DNA from: Enterococcus quebecensis
GTDB taxonomy: Bacteria; Bacillota; Bacilli; Lactobacillales; Enterococcaceae
DNA: 64,000 nt
Reading direction: 5' to 3'
NCBI RefSeq assembly: GCF_001730365.1
Contig: NZ_MIKB01000014.1
Location: 248,001-312,000 of the forward strand
Shown here: positions 8,486-17,978 of the stretch, in pieces
How the letters are laid out: each line of letters opens with the position of its first letter
How positions within the stretch are numbered: position 1 is the stretch's first letter
Notes under the pieces: generated by a model
Database searches by the model: none
What the model was told of the DNA's origin: nothing
Seen by the model: only the letters and a program-made list of their open reading frames with translations
Position numbers and translations under genes: made by a program

Positions 8486-9048
8486 CTACTTATCCCCCAA
8501 TCTATTTTTTATTTTTCTCTTTTTTAATCTGACAATATATAGCAATCTCCCGAAAAATTGTATTTTTTGTTATTTTATTGTTTTATAATTCCAGATTTCA
8601 AAAGAAGTATCTTTTACATTTTTGATTTCTCAAAACACTTTCGTAAAACAATTGTAATCTTTTTGTAATATACATGTAATCAGACTTAAGTCTTATTTTT
8701 ATTTAAAAAACTAAATTCTCCAGTTTATCGACTAACCAGACTTACCACATTTAAGCCCTGAGGCACTTCATAAATCAACTGGGTCTGCCTTTTTATTCTT
8801 TCTTATCACTAATCTATTTTACATCTCTACAAATCCATCTTACTGGAAATTACCTTCCTTTTTCTTTTAATTTTCTGTCAATATCCTATCAAAAAACTTT
8901 CGCTGATTTTTTTCTAATAAGCACAAACAAACAGGTGTTAATTTAAAGTTTTTCAAAAGTCTAACTTTTAAAAAACTTTAAATTAACACCTGCATATATA
9001 TGTTTTATAATTTTATTTTTTCATTTAATTATGCTAGTATTGCATTTT
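8486..9048. other. 563-bp AT-rich intergenic region with RNA-like structures
   Basis: No coding sequence is seen. It contains a possible structured segment at 8720-8789: CCAGTT (8720-8725) can pair with AACTGG (8777-8782), and CAGAC (8737-8741) with GTCTG (8783-8787), a pseudoknot-like arrangement around a small GCC-CTGA-GGC hairpin, followed by a T-rich stretch on the plus strand. A long perfect-looking hairpin sits at 8932-8992. An RNA gene is only a guess. Confidence 0.3.
8932..8992. repeat. Long inverted repeat (~29-bp stem)
   Basis: The arms begin CAGGTGTTAATTTAAAG and end with its complement. The stem runs about 29 bp with a single mismatch around a 3-nt loop. It lies 57 bp past the degV stop codon, so it could terminate degV, but the stem is much longer than usual and the trailing T-run is poor. 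It could be a remnant of a small palindromic element. Confidence 0.6.
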
Positions 9049-9915
9049 TTATCTTTTCTTTCCTCTTGAAAACACCGCAATACAACCATTTCCTGTATGA
9101 CTCGTAATCGTTGGCCCCAGTGGATACAAACGAATTTCTTTAACTTGAATTTTTTCTTCAATTAGCGCTTTTACTTTCTCAGCACTTTCTACGTCCCCAG
9201 CATATGCGATAAACACCGTTTGTTTTAATGGTTCCACCATTCCCTGAACGGTTTCATCAGCTAATTTCTTCAATGCTTTCCCTCGGCCACGCACTTTGCC
9301 AATATTTTTTAGCTTACCTTGTTCATCCACTACAATGATTGGCTTAACATTCATTAATCCACCAATCGCAGCTGCTGCTTTAGAGATTCTGCCTCCCCGC
9401 TCTAAATGTTTTAAATCATCCACCGTCACCCAAGACTGAACGGTCATTTTATTTTCTGATAGCCATAACAAAATATCTTCTAACGTATGTCCATCTTCTT
9501 TTAATTGAATAACCTCGCTAACTAGTAATCCTTCACCTAAACTAGCAGCTTTCGTATCAATAACATAAATTTCTGTATCCTTGTATTCCTCTTTCAGCAT
9601 GTCAACAGCTTGTATTGCACTTTGATAAGAGCCGCTCAATCCTGAAGAAAACGCCAAGTACAATATTGGAACCTTCTTTTCTACAAATGGTCTGAAAAAT
9701 TCAATGTAGCGACCCACATTTACTTGAGAAGTTGTTGGCATACCGCCAGTTTTTATCTCTTGTAAAAACCAATCATAATCAAAGGTCTTCCCTAAATCAT
9801 CAATCAATTCATCTCCATTTAGTTGAATCGTCATACTAATAAAATCAACATCATTTGCTTCTAAATATGTATATGGTAAATCACAACATGAATCTGTCAT
9901 TAATTTAAATGTCAT
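9049..9915 (-). CDS. DegV family fatty-acid-binding protein
   Basis: 288-residue DegV-fold protein. Family members bind a fatty acid and serve, as FakB, with the FakA kinase in fatty-acid phosphorylation. The family motifs are present: TDSCCDLP near the N-terminus, TTSQVN around residue 70, and SSGLSGSYQSA around residue 105. A strong site GGGAGGA precedes the ATG. Single gene in its own unit. Assignment to FakB is by family; the ligand is unknown. Confidence 0.85.
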   Translation of the reverse strand: MTFKLMTDSCCDLPYTYLEANDVDFISMTIQLNGDELIDDLGKTFDYDWFLQEIKTGGMPTTSQVNVGRYIEFFRPFVEKKVPILYLAFSSGLSGSYQSAIQAVDMLKEEYKDTEIYVIDTKAASLGEGLLVSEVIQLKEDGHTLEDILLWLSENKMTVQSWVTVDDLKHLERGGRISKAAAAIGGLMNVKPIIVVDEQGKLKNIGKVRGRGKALKKLADETVQGMVEPLKQTVFIAYAGDVESAEKVKALIEEKIQVKEIRLYPLGPTITSHTGNGCIAVFSRGKKR

Positions 9916-9994
9916 TTTAAATCCTCCCTAACTGTTTTTCTATTTTAACACATAATCGACGTATACTCATGCTTTATTCGGTAAGTAAGTAATC

Positions 9995-10030
9995 AAAAAA
10001 ACGAGAGACAGCTTTTAACTTGTCCCTCGT
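9995..10030 (-). terminator. Terminator of purA
   Basis: On the minus strand ACGAGGGACA pairs with TGTCTCTCGT (one G-T wobble) around a 10-nt loop, followed by TTTTTT. It lies 13 bp past the purA stop. Confidence 0.85.
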
Positions 10031-10042
10031 CTGATATGCGTT

Positions 10043-11335
10043 TTAAATTTGTGCCCAAACGCTCTCTAATACATTCGTTTGATTACGATCTGGTCCAACT
10101 GAGAATGTTGAAATACGCACGCCGACTAATTCTGAGATACGGTGTACATAGTTTCTTGCATTCGCTGGAAGATCAGCTAGTGTTTTACATCCAGTAATAT
10201 CTTCTGACCAACCTGGTAATTCCTCATAAACTGGTTTACAACGGCTTAACTCTTTCAAGCTAGCTGGATAATGATAAATCAATTCACCATCTAGTTCATA
10301 AGCTGTACAGATCTTCACCGTATCCAATCCACTCAAAACATCAATTGAATTCAATGATAGGTTTGTGATTCCTGAGACACGTTTTGAATGACGCATTACA
10401 ACTGTATCAAACCAACCCACACGACGTGGACGGCCTGTTGTCGTTCCATATTCTTTTCCTACTTTGCGAATTGTTTCTCCTGTTTCATCAAACAATTCTG
10501 TTGGGAATGGGCCATCACCAACACGTGATGTGTATGCTTTGCAAACACCAACGACTTTATTAATCTTAGAAGGACCAACCCCACTACCGATTGTAACGCC
10601 CCCTGCAACAGGGTTTGATGACGTAACGAATGGATATGTTCCTTGGTCAATATCCAACATAACACCTTGTGCGCCTTCGAATAAAACGCGTTTACCAGCA
10701 TCCAACGCATCATTTAAAATAACAGAAGTGTCTGTTACATATTTTTTAATTTGTTGCCCATATTCATAATATTCTTCAAAAATATCTTCAAACGCAATTG
10801 GTTCGCTGTCGAACATTTTGACGAATTGACGATTTTTTTCTTCTAGATTGATTTTTAAGCGTTCTTCAAAGATTTCTTTGTCTAATAAATCAGCAACACG
10901 AATACCTACACGAGCGGCTTTGTCCATGTATGCAGGACCGATTCCTTTGATTGTTGTACCGATTTTGTTTTCACCTTTGGCATCTTCTTGTAATTGATCC
11001 AATTGAATATGGTAAGGTAAAATCACATGCGCTCGGTCAGAAATACGTAAATTATCTGTTGTTACATTATTTTCTTTTAAATAAGCCAGTTCTTTTACTA
11101 AAGATTTTGGATTGACTACCACGCCATTTCCGATCACACTGATCTTATCTTTGTAAAAGATACCTGAAGGAATCAAATGTAGTTTATAAGTAACACCATC
11201 AAATTTAATGGTATGACCTGCATTATCTCCGCCTTGATAACGTGCAATGACTTCAGCATTCTCACTTAAAAAATCCGTGATCTTTCCTTTTCCTTCATCG
11301 CCCCACTGCGTTCCGACTACTACAACTGATGACAT
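10043..11335 (-). CDS. purA: Adenylosuccinate synthetase
   Basis: Joins IMP and aspartate using GTP in the first committed step to AMP. 430 residues, the usual length. The N-terminal P-loop-like [11 protein letters not shown] and the [16 protein letters not shown] and GVGPSKI segments are diagnostic. The start is the ATG at 11335 behind CGAGGTG; the open frame continues 37 codons upstream but without a ribosome site and with non-purA sequence. It is transcribed alone, divergent from the UreI-like gene. Confidence 0.97.
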   Translation of the reverse strand: MSSVVVVGTQWGDEGKGKITDFLSENAEVIARYQGGDNAGHTIKFDGVTYKLHLIPSGIFYKDKISVIGNGVVVNPKSLVKELAYLKENNVTTDNLRISDRAHVILPYHIQLDQLQEDAKGENKIGTTIKGIGPAYMDKAARVGIRVADLLDKEIFEERLKINLEEKNRQFVKMFDSEPIAFEDIFEEYYEYGQQIKKYVTDTSVILNDALDAGKRVLFEGAQGVMLDIDQGTYPFVTSSNPVAGGVTIGSGVGPSKINKVVGVCKAYTSRVGDGPFPTELFDETGETIRKVGKEYGTTTGRPRRVGWFDTVVMRHSKRVSGITNLSLNSIDVLSGLDTVKICTAYELDGELIYHYPASLKELSRCKPVYEELPGWSEDITGCKTLADLPANARNYVHRISELVGVRISTFSVGPDRNQTNVLESVWAQI

Positions 11336-11642
11336 TCGAACACCTCGTTCTAAATTATTTTGTCCTGATTCATTGTACCAATAAAACAGAACGCTTTCAA
11401 CAAAAAAATCGAATATTTGCAATTTCAGATAATAAAAATGGGTCAAAACACGAACGTTTATCTATATAAAAAAAATCATTAAATAAAAAAGCGAATATTA
11501 AAAGACTATTCTATGAATGAAGGTTCCTTCTACTATCTTTTTTGAAAACTTTTTATCTAAAACACAAAAATTTTTGATTACTTTTTTGGAAAATTAGCGT
11601 AAAATATAATACGCAATTCATTTTAAATAGGAGGGTTTCATT

Positions 11643-12125
11643 TTGTTGGGTGTTGTATTATTATTTGTTGGCATCACATTGATTAGTAATGGCTATTGCG
11701 GATTAGCTGGAGTAAACGGTAAATCGACTGCATTTATAAACTTTTTTACAGGAAGTGTAACGTTTATAGTTAATACGACGTTTTTATTGCGAGGAGAGTA
11801 CTTTTCTGCTGGTACAGGATTTTTATTTGCTTGTACCAATCTATTAATGGGAGCTATCTTTCTTTTTGATTTAGATTGGCGGGCATATGGTATTTTCGGA
11901 TTATTCGTTGCTGTCAATGCGATTCCTTGTGCCTACCTTGCTTATGCTAGTGGTGATTGGCGCTTTGCCATTATTTGGATACTCTGGGGAATTCTATGGT
12001 TTAGCGGATTTCTACAACATGTTTTATCGCTTCCTATCGGAAAATTTGTTTTATACTTAGCAATTTTTGAAGGAATTGTTACCGCTTGGATTCCAGGATT
12101 TTTGATAATAACAGAATTATGGTAA
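11643..12125 (+). CDS. AmiS/UreI-family channel protein
   Basis: 160-residue integral membrane protein with about six hydrophobic helices. The pattern (LLFVGITLISNGYCGLAG at the N-terminus, then NLLMGAIFLF and IIWILWG) fits the AmiS/UreI family: proton-gated urea channels and short-chain amide transporters. The start is TTG at 11643 behind GGAGGG; a TATAAT -10 lies at 11605-11610. No urease, amidase or other nitrogen gene is adjacent, so it is an orphan here. The substrate (urea or an amide) cannot be told from sequence. Confidence 0.8.
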   Translation: MLGVVLLFVGITLISNGYCGLAGVNGKSTAFINFFTGSVTFIVNTTFLLRGEYFSAGTGFLFACTNLLMGAIFLFDLDWRAYGIFGLFVAVNAIPCAYLAYASGDWRFAIIWILWGILWFSGFLQHVLSLPIGKFVLYLAIFEGIVTAWIPGFLIITELW

Positions 12126-12128
12126 TTA

Positions 12129-12175
12129 AAAAACAGCTCTAAACCAACATTCATAGTGGTTTAGAGCTGTTTTTA
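12129..12175. terminator. Bidirectional terminator between the UreI-like gene and dnaB
   Basis: AACAGCTCTAAACCA pairs perfectly with its complement around a 10-nt loop, with A-runs on the left and T-runs on the right, so it serves both convergent genes. Confidence 0.9.
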
Positions 12176-12185
12176 GGTTTAACTT

Positions 12186-13559
12186 TTAAAAATCATCTGG
12201 TCTTTGTGATAAGGAAGCGAACTTATTAAATTCTTTAATAAATAACAACTCTACCGTTCCTCGGGCACCACTTCTGTTTTTCTCAATAATTACTTCAATA
12301 ACATTATCTATTTCTGGCGGTTCATGATCTCCATCTTCTCCGCCTTCACCACGCTCGTAGTAATCATCACGATAAAGGAAAGCCACGATATCAGCATCTT
12401 GCTCGATAGATCCTGACTCACGAATATCACTTAATACTGGACGTTTATCTTGACGTTGTTCCACGCCACGAGATAATTGTGATAAGGCAATAACAGGAAC
12501 TTTTAATTCCTTCGCTAATTTTTTCAATTGACGGGAAATTTCAGATACTTCTTGTTGACGACTTTCACGACCGGTACCTTCAATTAGTTGTAGGTAATCG
12601 ATCAAAATCAAGCCAAGATTTCCACGTTCTTGTGCTAGTTTACGGCATTTCGCTCGTATTTCCGTAATCTTGATACCTGGCGTATCATCAATATAGATTT
12701 GCGCTCTAGATAAACTTCCCATTGCAATAATTAGGTTTTGCCATTCATCCTCTGACAACTGTCCTGTACGTAAATGTCCTGCTTCAATTGAACCTTCCGC
12801 ACAAAGCATCCGATTAACAAGTGATTCTGCCCCCATTTCCAAACTGAAAATAGCAACAGAACGATCTGTTTTGGTTCCAATATTCTGAGCAATATTTAAA
12901 GCAAAAGCTGTTTTACCTACGGCAGGACGAGCAGCCAAGATAATCAATTCTTCTGCTTGCAGTCCAGCAGTCATTTTATCCAAAGCAGGATAACCTGTAG
13001 GTAATCCTGTAATTTCTTCATCATTTTGATACAATTGGTCAATGTTTGCAATCGAAGTGTTCAAGACATCTGCGATTGATAAAAAGCCGCTTCGATTTCT
13101 TTTTTCTGAAACTTCTAAAATACTACGTTCTGCATCATCTAAGATCGTTTCAACATCTTCACCTTGCTCAAATCCCTTAGTAACAATTTCTGTAGCTGTT
13201 TGAATCAAATTGCGCAGTAATGATTTTTGCTCAACAATCTTAGCATAATAAACAATATTAGCCGCTGTTGGTACCGCTAATGCTAGGTCAGATAGATAGC
13301 TTAAACCACCCACATCTTCTAATAAATTTTCTTGCTCCAAACGATCTTTGATTGTGATAACATCAATTGCTTCATTTCGATCATTCAAGGTAAGCATAGT
13401 CTGAAAAATCAATTGATGGTTACGGCGATAAAAATCTTTTGGTTCTATGTATTCTAAAGCATCGATAATTACTTCAGCATCTAAAAAAACCGACCCTAAA
13501 ACGGCCTGCTCTGCTTCCATACTTTGGGGCGGTACTCGATCTTGCCATACTTCATTCAT
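12186..13559 (-). CDS. dnaB: Replicative DNA helicase DnaB
   Basis: Hexameric helicase of the replisome (called DnaC in B. subtilis). 457 residues: an N-terminal DnaB domain (RVPPQSMEAEQAVLGS), then a RecA-like domain with Walker A ARPAVGKTAF near residue 210 and the LILIDYLQLI Walker B. It is in the usual firmicute position downstream of rplI, but a terminator between the two genes suggests partly separate transcription. Confidence 0.97.
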   Translation of the reverse strand: MNEVWQDRVPPQSMEAEQAVLGSVFLDAEVIIDALEYIEPKDFYRRNHQLIFQTMLTLNDRNEAIDVITIKDRLEQENLLEDVGGLSYLSDLALAVPTAANIVYYAKIVEQKSLLRNLIQTATEIVTKGFEQGEDVETILDDAERSILEVSEKRNRSGFLSIADVLNTSIANIDQLYQNDEEITGLPTGYPALDKMTAGLQAEELIILAARPAVGKTAFALNIAQNIGTKTDRSVAIFSLEMGAESLVNRMLCAEGSIEAGHLRTGQLSEDEWQNLIIAMGSLSRAQIYIDDTPGIKITEIRAKCRKLAQERGNLGLILIDYLQLIEGTGRESRQQEVSEISRQLKKLAKELKVPVIALSQLSRGVEQRQDKRPVLSDIRESGSIEQDADIVAFLYRDDYYERGEGGEDGDHEPPEIDNVIEVIIEKNRSGARGTVELLFIKEFNKFASLSQRPDDF

Positions 13560-13665
13560 TTTTTTCTCTCCTATAGCTCAAATTGCGCCGTTCAGTCTTT
13601 CTATTTTAACAAGAAACCACAAAAATGTACACTCACAATCCTGTATCATTTACATATCAAAGAAT

Positions 13666-13694
13666 GCAAAAAACAGAGGATTCCCTCTGTTTTC
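13666..13694 (-). terminator. Terminator after rplI
   Basis: AAACAGAGG and its complement form a stem on the minus strand followed by a T-run, a few bases past the rplI stop. Confidence 0.75.
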
Positions 13695-13699
13695 ACTGG

Positions 13700-14152
13700 T
13701 TATTCTTCTACAACGTGAACTTTAATCGTTGCGGTTACTTCATGATGTAATTTCACTGGAACTTTAGTAAAACCAAGTGAACGAATCGGCTGTGATAGTT
13801 CTAGCTTACGTTTGTCTAATTTCACCTTATATTGCTTGTTTAAGGCCTCTGCAATTTGTTTTGAAGGAATAGACCCAAAAAGACGTCCATCCTCTCCAGC
13901 CTTCGCTTTAAGCTCCACAACGGTCTCTTCATTTTCTAAAAACTCTTGCATTTTTTTTGCTTCAGCTAAAACTTCAGCATCTTGTTTATCTTGCGCCTTT
14001 TTTTGTCCTGCAAGAGCACTGATACTACCTTTATTTGCTTCTTGAGCATATCCATTTTTTATTAGAAAATTTTGGGCGTATCCTGTGGGCACTTCCTTAA
14101 CTTCGCCTTTTTTCCCTTTACCTTTAACGTCTTGTAAAAAAATGACTTTCAT
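13700..14152 (-). CDS. rplI: Ribosomal protein bL9
   Basis: 150-residue large-subunit protein. The N-terminal [18 protein letters not shown] signature, the central charged helix and the C-terminal domain are all present. The start is supported by GAGGA upstream. It follows gdpP by 110 bp, as in other enterococci. Confidence 0.97.
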   Translation of the reverse strand: MKVIFLQDVKGKGKKGEVKEVPTGYAQNFLIKNGYAQEANKGSISALAGQKKAQDKQDAEVLAEAKKMQEFLENEETVVELKAKAGEDGRLFGSIPSKQIAEALNKQYKVKLDKRKLELSQPIRSLGFTKVPVKLHHEVTATIKVHVVEE

Positions 14153-14234
14153 ACGTACGATTCCTCCTCATATACTAATTAATAATCAATAGTTTCTTTC
14201 AATCACCTTGTAGCAAGTAATATCAACTTTTAAA

Positions 14235-14297
14235 GTAAAAGCGCACTAGCCTCGTTCATATTTTATCTTTTATCCGAAGAGCTAGCCTTTGAAACTG
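14235..14297. repeat. Truncated copy of a small intergenic repeat at the gdpP 3' end
   Basis: This segment (AAAGCGCACTAGCC, then TTTATCTTTTATCCGA and GAGCTAGCC) shares its ends with the longer repeats at 26990-27240 and 44240-44345. Its distal half encodes the last residues of gdpP. Confidence 0.45.
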
Positions 14298-16263
14298 AAT
14301 CATACATCACATCAATATTTTGATGGATTACTTTCAATAGCTGTTCTTTTACTTCTGCCACTGTTACATTAGATAATTGTACCGCAGCATTCGTAAAATG
14401 ACCACCTCCGCCCAAATTTTCCATAATCAGTTGGACATTGATAGAGCCGTTACTTCGTGCGCTAATACCAATTTTCTTATCGGTTCGTTTAGTTATAACG
14501 AATGCTGCATTGATTCCCACCATTGATAACAGTGTGTCCGCTGTTTTAGCCGCAGTTACACTATCATATTCTTTGTCCTCACTACCTGCAATGATAACTG
14601 TATCTGGTGTCACGTACTCGCTTTCAGCAATCAAACTGTTCATTTCTAAATAACCATTTAAATCTGAGCTTAATAAATATTGTACTAAAGATGAATCAGC
14701 ACCACAAGTTCTTAAATAACTAGCCACATCAAATGTACGTGCCGTTGTTCGTACACTAAAACTTTTTGTATCAACAACAATCCCAGCGAGCAGTAATGTT
14801 GCTTCCAGTTTCTCTAATCGTTTTTGTGTATTGCTTTGATATTCAATTAATTCTGTTACTAACTCTGAAGCAGAGGAAGCTGAAGATTCGATATAAGAAA
14901 GTAACGGTTTAGCTGGAAACTCATCTCCACGACGATGGTGATCAATAATTACAACTTTATCAAACTGTTCATACAACTCTTGTGAAACTGAAAGTGATGG
15001 CTTGTGGTAATCTACCATGATTAATAAACTACTATCAGTTTTTCTCCTCATTGCTTCTTTTGGTGTGATGATTTGTTTCGCTAGATCAGGATACTTTTCA
15101 AGCTCCGTCATGACACGTTCAACATCTGGGATACTTTCTGTTTTTTGTAAAACTACCCAAGCTTCTTTATCATGAAATCTAGCTAATCGTGCCATACCAA
15201 ACGCTGAACCAATAGCATCCATATCCGGAAAGCGATGTCCCATGATATACACATCTGACGACTCCGATAAGATTCCTTGGATTGCTGTACTCATCGCACG
15301 AGAGCGAACACGTGTTCTCTTTGCGACAGAAGCAGTTCTACCACCATAAAATATAGGTTTGGCATTATCTTTAGCTTCTTTTACAACGACTTGGTCCCCA
15401 CCTCTTACCAGAGCTGTATCCAAATTGGTTTGAGCTGTGTTTCCTGTCTGGCTTAATGTTTCTCCACCATAAGAAATTCCCATACTCAATGTAATCGCTA
15501 TCTCTCTTGTACTGGATTCTTTTCGAATTTTATCTAAAATTTGAAATTTCGAATCCATCATTTTTTTAACATCCTCTAGTTGTGCAATAAAAAAATAACG
15601 TTCCGCATTCAGTCTTTTATAAAAAACCTGATACTCATCCATCCAATCGGAAACCATTGTAGTGATAAAACTATTCAAGTAGGAAATTTCTTTTTCATCC
15701 ATACTATCCGTAATATCATCATAATTATCCACCGAAACAATGCCAATAGCTGTCTGCATTTCGATTTTTTCTTGGTATAAATTACTTTCTTTCGTAATAT
15801 CTCTAAAGGTAATCGTATTTTGGTTTGTATCAAGATTGAAACGATAAATATGATCTCCAACCTTGAAAATGTCTTTATCTTTTTCTGCTAATAATACGTA
15901 TGTCTCTATTAATTCTGGACTAATCAGCGTTTGTCCATCTTTTCGAAAGATACTTTCTGCAAAAGGATTTAACCACTTTGCTTCTTTTGTATCAGAGTCA
16001 TAATTTATGATTCCAACAGATACTTCGTTGAAAGCATAGTCTAATGACTTTTCTGCAATCGTACTGGCTTCTCTAATTTTTTCTGTATTAGATATCTCAA
16101 TACTTCTAATTAAGTACACTATTCGATTTATTAATATAATATTAAGTATAAGTAATCCAGCTATCGAAATATATTTGTTAGACACAAAGAAAAATAATAT
16201 TATTTCTAATAAAAAGAGAACGAATACAGAACCCAAAATCCGTTTCATTCCATTTTTTCCCAT
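14263..16263 (-). CDS. gdpP: Cyclic-di-AMP phosphodiesterase GdpP (YybT)
   Basis: Membrane-bound enzyme hydrolysing c-di-AMP, affecting potassium/osmotic balance and beta-lactam tolerance. 666 residues: two N-terminal membrane helices (within ~8-54), a PAS-like region, a degenerate GGDEF domain, then DHH/DHHA1 domains with MGHRFPDMDAIGSA, VDYHKPS, IDHHRRGDEF and the C-terminal GGGGHFTNAA. All DHH metal-site motifs look intact. The extreme C-terminus (KASSSDKR) is encoded by a copy of a short intergenic repeat. Located upstream of rplI-dnaB in the usual order. Confidence 0.95.
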   Translation of the reverse strand: MGKNGMKRILGSVFVLFLLEIILFFFVSNKYISIAGLLILNIILINRIVYLIRSIEISNTEKIREASTIAEKSLDYAFNEVSVGIINYDSDTKEAKWLNPFAESIFRKDGQTLISPELIETYVLLAEKDKDIFKVGDHIYRFNLDTNQNTITFRDITKESNLYQEKIEMQTAIGIVSVDNYDDITDSMDEKEISYLNSFITTMVSDWMDEYQVFYKRLNAERYFFIAQLEDVKKMMDSKFQILDKIRKESSTREIAITLSMGISYGGETLSQTGNTAQTNLDTALVRGGDQVVVKEAKDNAKPIFYGGRTASVAKRTRVRSRAMSTAIQGILSESSDVYIMGHRFPDMDAIGSAFGMARLARFHDKEAWVVLQKTESIPDVERVMTELEKYPDLAKQIITPKEAMRRKTDSSLLIMVDYHKPSLSVSQELYEQFDKVVIIDHHRRGDEFPAKPLLSYIESSASSASELVTELIEYQSNTQKRLEKLEATLLLAGIVVDTKSFSVRTTARTFDVASYLRTCGADSSLVQYLLSSDLNGYLEMNSLIAESEYVTPDTVIIAGSEDKEYDSVTAAKTADTLLSMVGINAAFVITKRTDKKIGISARSNGSINVQLIMENLGGGGHFTNAAVQLSNVTVAEVKEQLLKVIHQNIDVMYDSVSKASSSDKR

Positions 16264-16335
16264 TATAAAGACTCCTCCGTTGTTCTACAGATAAGCTTAT
16301 TTTAGCATAAAAATGACGTTTCTGCGAATCGTATA

Positions 16336-16351
16336 TGTTTCACGTGAAACA
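16336..16351. promoter_or_regulatory. parS site (perfect)
   Basis: TGTTTCACGTGAAACA, the full 16-bp ParB palindrome, in the gap between rpsR and gdpP. Confidence 0.95.
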
Positions 16352-16450
16352 TTCTAAAAGATTTTATGTGCTCTGTTTTTCAGAGTTCTTTTGAAAACAC
16401 AAGGTAAATCTACCCTTTATTTATTTCAATTGATATTGTCTTTAATTATC

Positions 16451-16484
16451 AAAAAAGGATCAAAGGGAAATCCCTTTGATCCTT
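16451..16484 (-). terminator. Terminator of the rpsF-ssb-rpsR operon
   Basis: AAGGATCAAAGGGA and its complement form a 14-bp stem with a 2-nt spacer; on the minus strand TTTTTT follows. It is 14 bp past the rpsR stop. Confidence 0.9.
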
Positions 16485-16497
16485 AGTAATTTCTATA

Positions 16498-16737
16498 TTA
16501 TTGCTCTTCACCAACAAATGGTAATAAGCCCATGATACGTGCACGTTTGATTGCAATTGTTAATTTGCGTTGGTTCTTAGCACCAGTACCAGTTACACGA
16601 CGTGGCAAAATTTTCCCACGTTCAGAAATGAATTTTTTTAGTAATTCGATATCTTTATAGTCAATATATTCAATATGGTTTGCTGCAATATAATCGACTT
16701 TACGACGTTTACGTCCGCCTCTTCTTTGTTGTGCCAT
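16498..16737 (-). CDS. rpsR: Ribosomal protein bS18
   Basis: 79-residue small-subunit protein that pairs with bS6. The family sequences [12 protein letters not shown] and [21 protein letters not shown] are present. Last gene of rpsF-ssb-rpsR, 25 bp after ssb, with GGAGGG upstream of the start. Confidence 0.97.
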   Translation of the reverse strand: MAQQRRGGRKRRKVDYIAANHIEYIDYKDIELLKKFISERGKILPRRVTGTGAKNQRKLTIAIKRARIMGLLPFVGEEQ

Positions 16738-16762
16738 TCTTATTCCCTCCTATCAAATCCGT

Positions 16763-17311
16763 TTAGAATGGTAAATCATCATCTGAAATGTCAATAGTAG
16801 CTCCTGTTCCACCAAATGGATCAGAATCTCTATCAAAATCAGGCATACCGTTATTGTTAGACTGAGAGGATGATTGATTAAAATTGTTTTGTCCAGAAAA
16901 ATCATTATTCTGTTGTTGGAAACTTCCGCCGCCAGCATTATATGTTGGTGTTGAGCTTGATCCTTCATGTGTTTGTCTTTGTTCTGAAGCAGAACGAGAC
17001 TCTAACAACTGGAAATTCTCACATACAACTTCAGTCACATATACACGTTGACCTTGTTGATTTTCGTAATTTCTTGTTTGAATACGACCAGTAACGCCTA
17101 ATAATGTACCTTTGCGTGCATAGTTTGCCATTGTTTCAGCGGGTTTACGCCAAATCACACAGTTAATAAAATCTGCCTCACGATTTCCATTTTGATTCGT
17201 AAAATTACGATTTACTGCTAAAGTAAACGTCGCAACTGCTGAACCGCTAGATGTATATCGTAAATCTGGATCTTTTGTTAGTCTTCCAACTAATACAACG
17301 TTGTTAATCAT
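16763..17311 (-). CDS. ssb: Single-stranded DNA-binding protein
   Basis: 182 residues: an N-terminal OB fold ([19 protein letters not shown]...), a Gln/Asn/Ser/Gly-rich flexible linker from about residue 115, and the acidic C-terminal tip DDDLPF that binds partner proteins. AAAGGAGA precedes the start. Sits between rpsF and rpsR as usual, and a parS site lies in the 47-bp rpsF-ssb gap. Confidence 0.97.
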   Translation of the reverse strand: MINNVVLVGRLTKDPDLRYTSSGSAVATFTLAVNRNFTNQNGNREADFINCVIWRKPAETMANYARKGTLLGVTGRIQTRNYENQQGQRVYVTEVVCENFQLLESRSASEQRQTHEGSSSTPTYNAGGGSFQQQNNDFSGQNNFNQSSSQSNNNGMPDFDRDSDPFGGTGATIDISDDDLPF

Positions 17312-17337
17312 TTAAACATCTCCTTTCGTCAATCCAA

Positions 17338-17353
17338 TGTTTCACGTGAAACA
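17338..17353. promoter_or_regulatory. parS site (perfect)
   Basis: TGTTTCACGTGAAACA in the short gap between rpsF and ssb, inside the operon. Confidence 0.95.
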
Positions 17354-17358
17354 TTTTC

Positions 17359-17661
17359 TTATGCTTCTTCCTTGATAATCATGTGACGGATAATATCGTC
17401 ATTGATTTTAGCAAGACGATCAAATTCATTGATTGCTCCTGCAGTTGATGGAGAAGATACTTTAACGATATGATAGATGCCTTCACGGAATCCGTTCATT
17501 TCATATGCTAAGCGGCGTTTTTCCCAATCTTTTGATTCGATAACTTCTGCTCCGTTATCTTTTAAGATTGTGTCGAAACGTTCTACTAAAGCAGTTTTTG
17601 CTTCTTCATCAATGTTCGGACGAATAATGTACATAACTTCATAATTCGTAGCTTGACTCAT
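17359..17661 (-). CDS. rpsF: Ribosomal protein bS6
   Basis: 100-residue small-subunit protein ([14 protein letters not shown], then [11 protein letters not shown]). The start is taken at the ATG at 17661 because GGAGGTG lies 6-7 bases upstream; the ATG at 17670 would sit almost on top of that site. First gene of rpsF-ssb-rpsR. A possible S6:S18-responsive leader lies directly upstream. Confidence 0.95.
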   Translation of the reverse strand: MSQATNYEVMYIIRPNIDEEAKTALVERFDTILKDNGAEVIESKDWEKRRLAYEMNGFREGIYHIVKVSSPSTAGAINEFDRLAKINDDIIRHMIIKEEA

Positions 17662-17669
17662 TGATTTCA

Positions 17670-17715
17670 CCTCCCTATGGACTTTAGGCTCTTAGTTTGC
17701 TAAGAGCAAGGAGAG
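17670..17715 (-). promoter_or_regulatory. Candidate S6:S18 autoregulatory leader of rpsF
   Basis: The leader has a perfect 8-bp hairpin GCTCTTAG-TTTG-CTAAGAGC (plus strand, 17688-17707). On the minus strand flanking CTCC and GGAG could close an outer stem covering the ribosome site. Firmicute rpsF leaders are known to bind the S6:S18 complex; whether this one keeps the required bulge is not established by eye. Confidence 0.4.
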
Positions 17716-17978
17716 TTATCTAAAATATATAGACTACTCACAATTTTTCATTATACAGCTAAAAGCTGATAAAATCAAGCATTCTTCACAATTTTTGATC
17801 ATTTTTTTTATCAAGCAATCATTCTCTCTTATGTCTTACTTTAATATACGTATAAATCTATTTTTTTCATTTTTTTGTTATTAATTTAGGTTATTTATTT
17901 TTCATGTTATACTAACCTTGTTCGATATTACACAAATATTTAATACACTCAACGTAGTTTGAAAGGGATGCTATCATA
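17716..17978. other. Intergenic region between rpsF and the adenylate-forming enzyme gene
   Basis: AT-rich divergent promoter region. A TATACT -10-like hexamer lies near 17908; no -35 is convincing. No ORF or structured element seen. Confidence 0.4.

Noticed and set aside
11440-11465. CGAAC-containing segment upstream of purA as a PurR box
   Set aside because: Only partial match to the PurBox consensus (about three mismatches); not strong enough to call.
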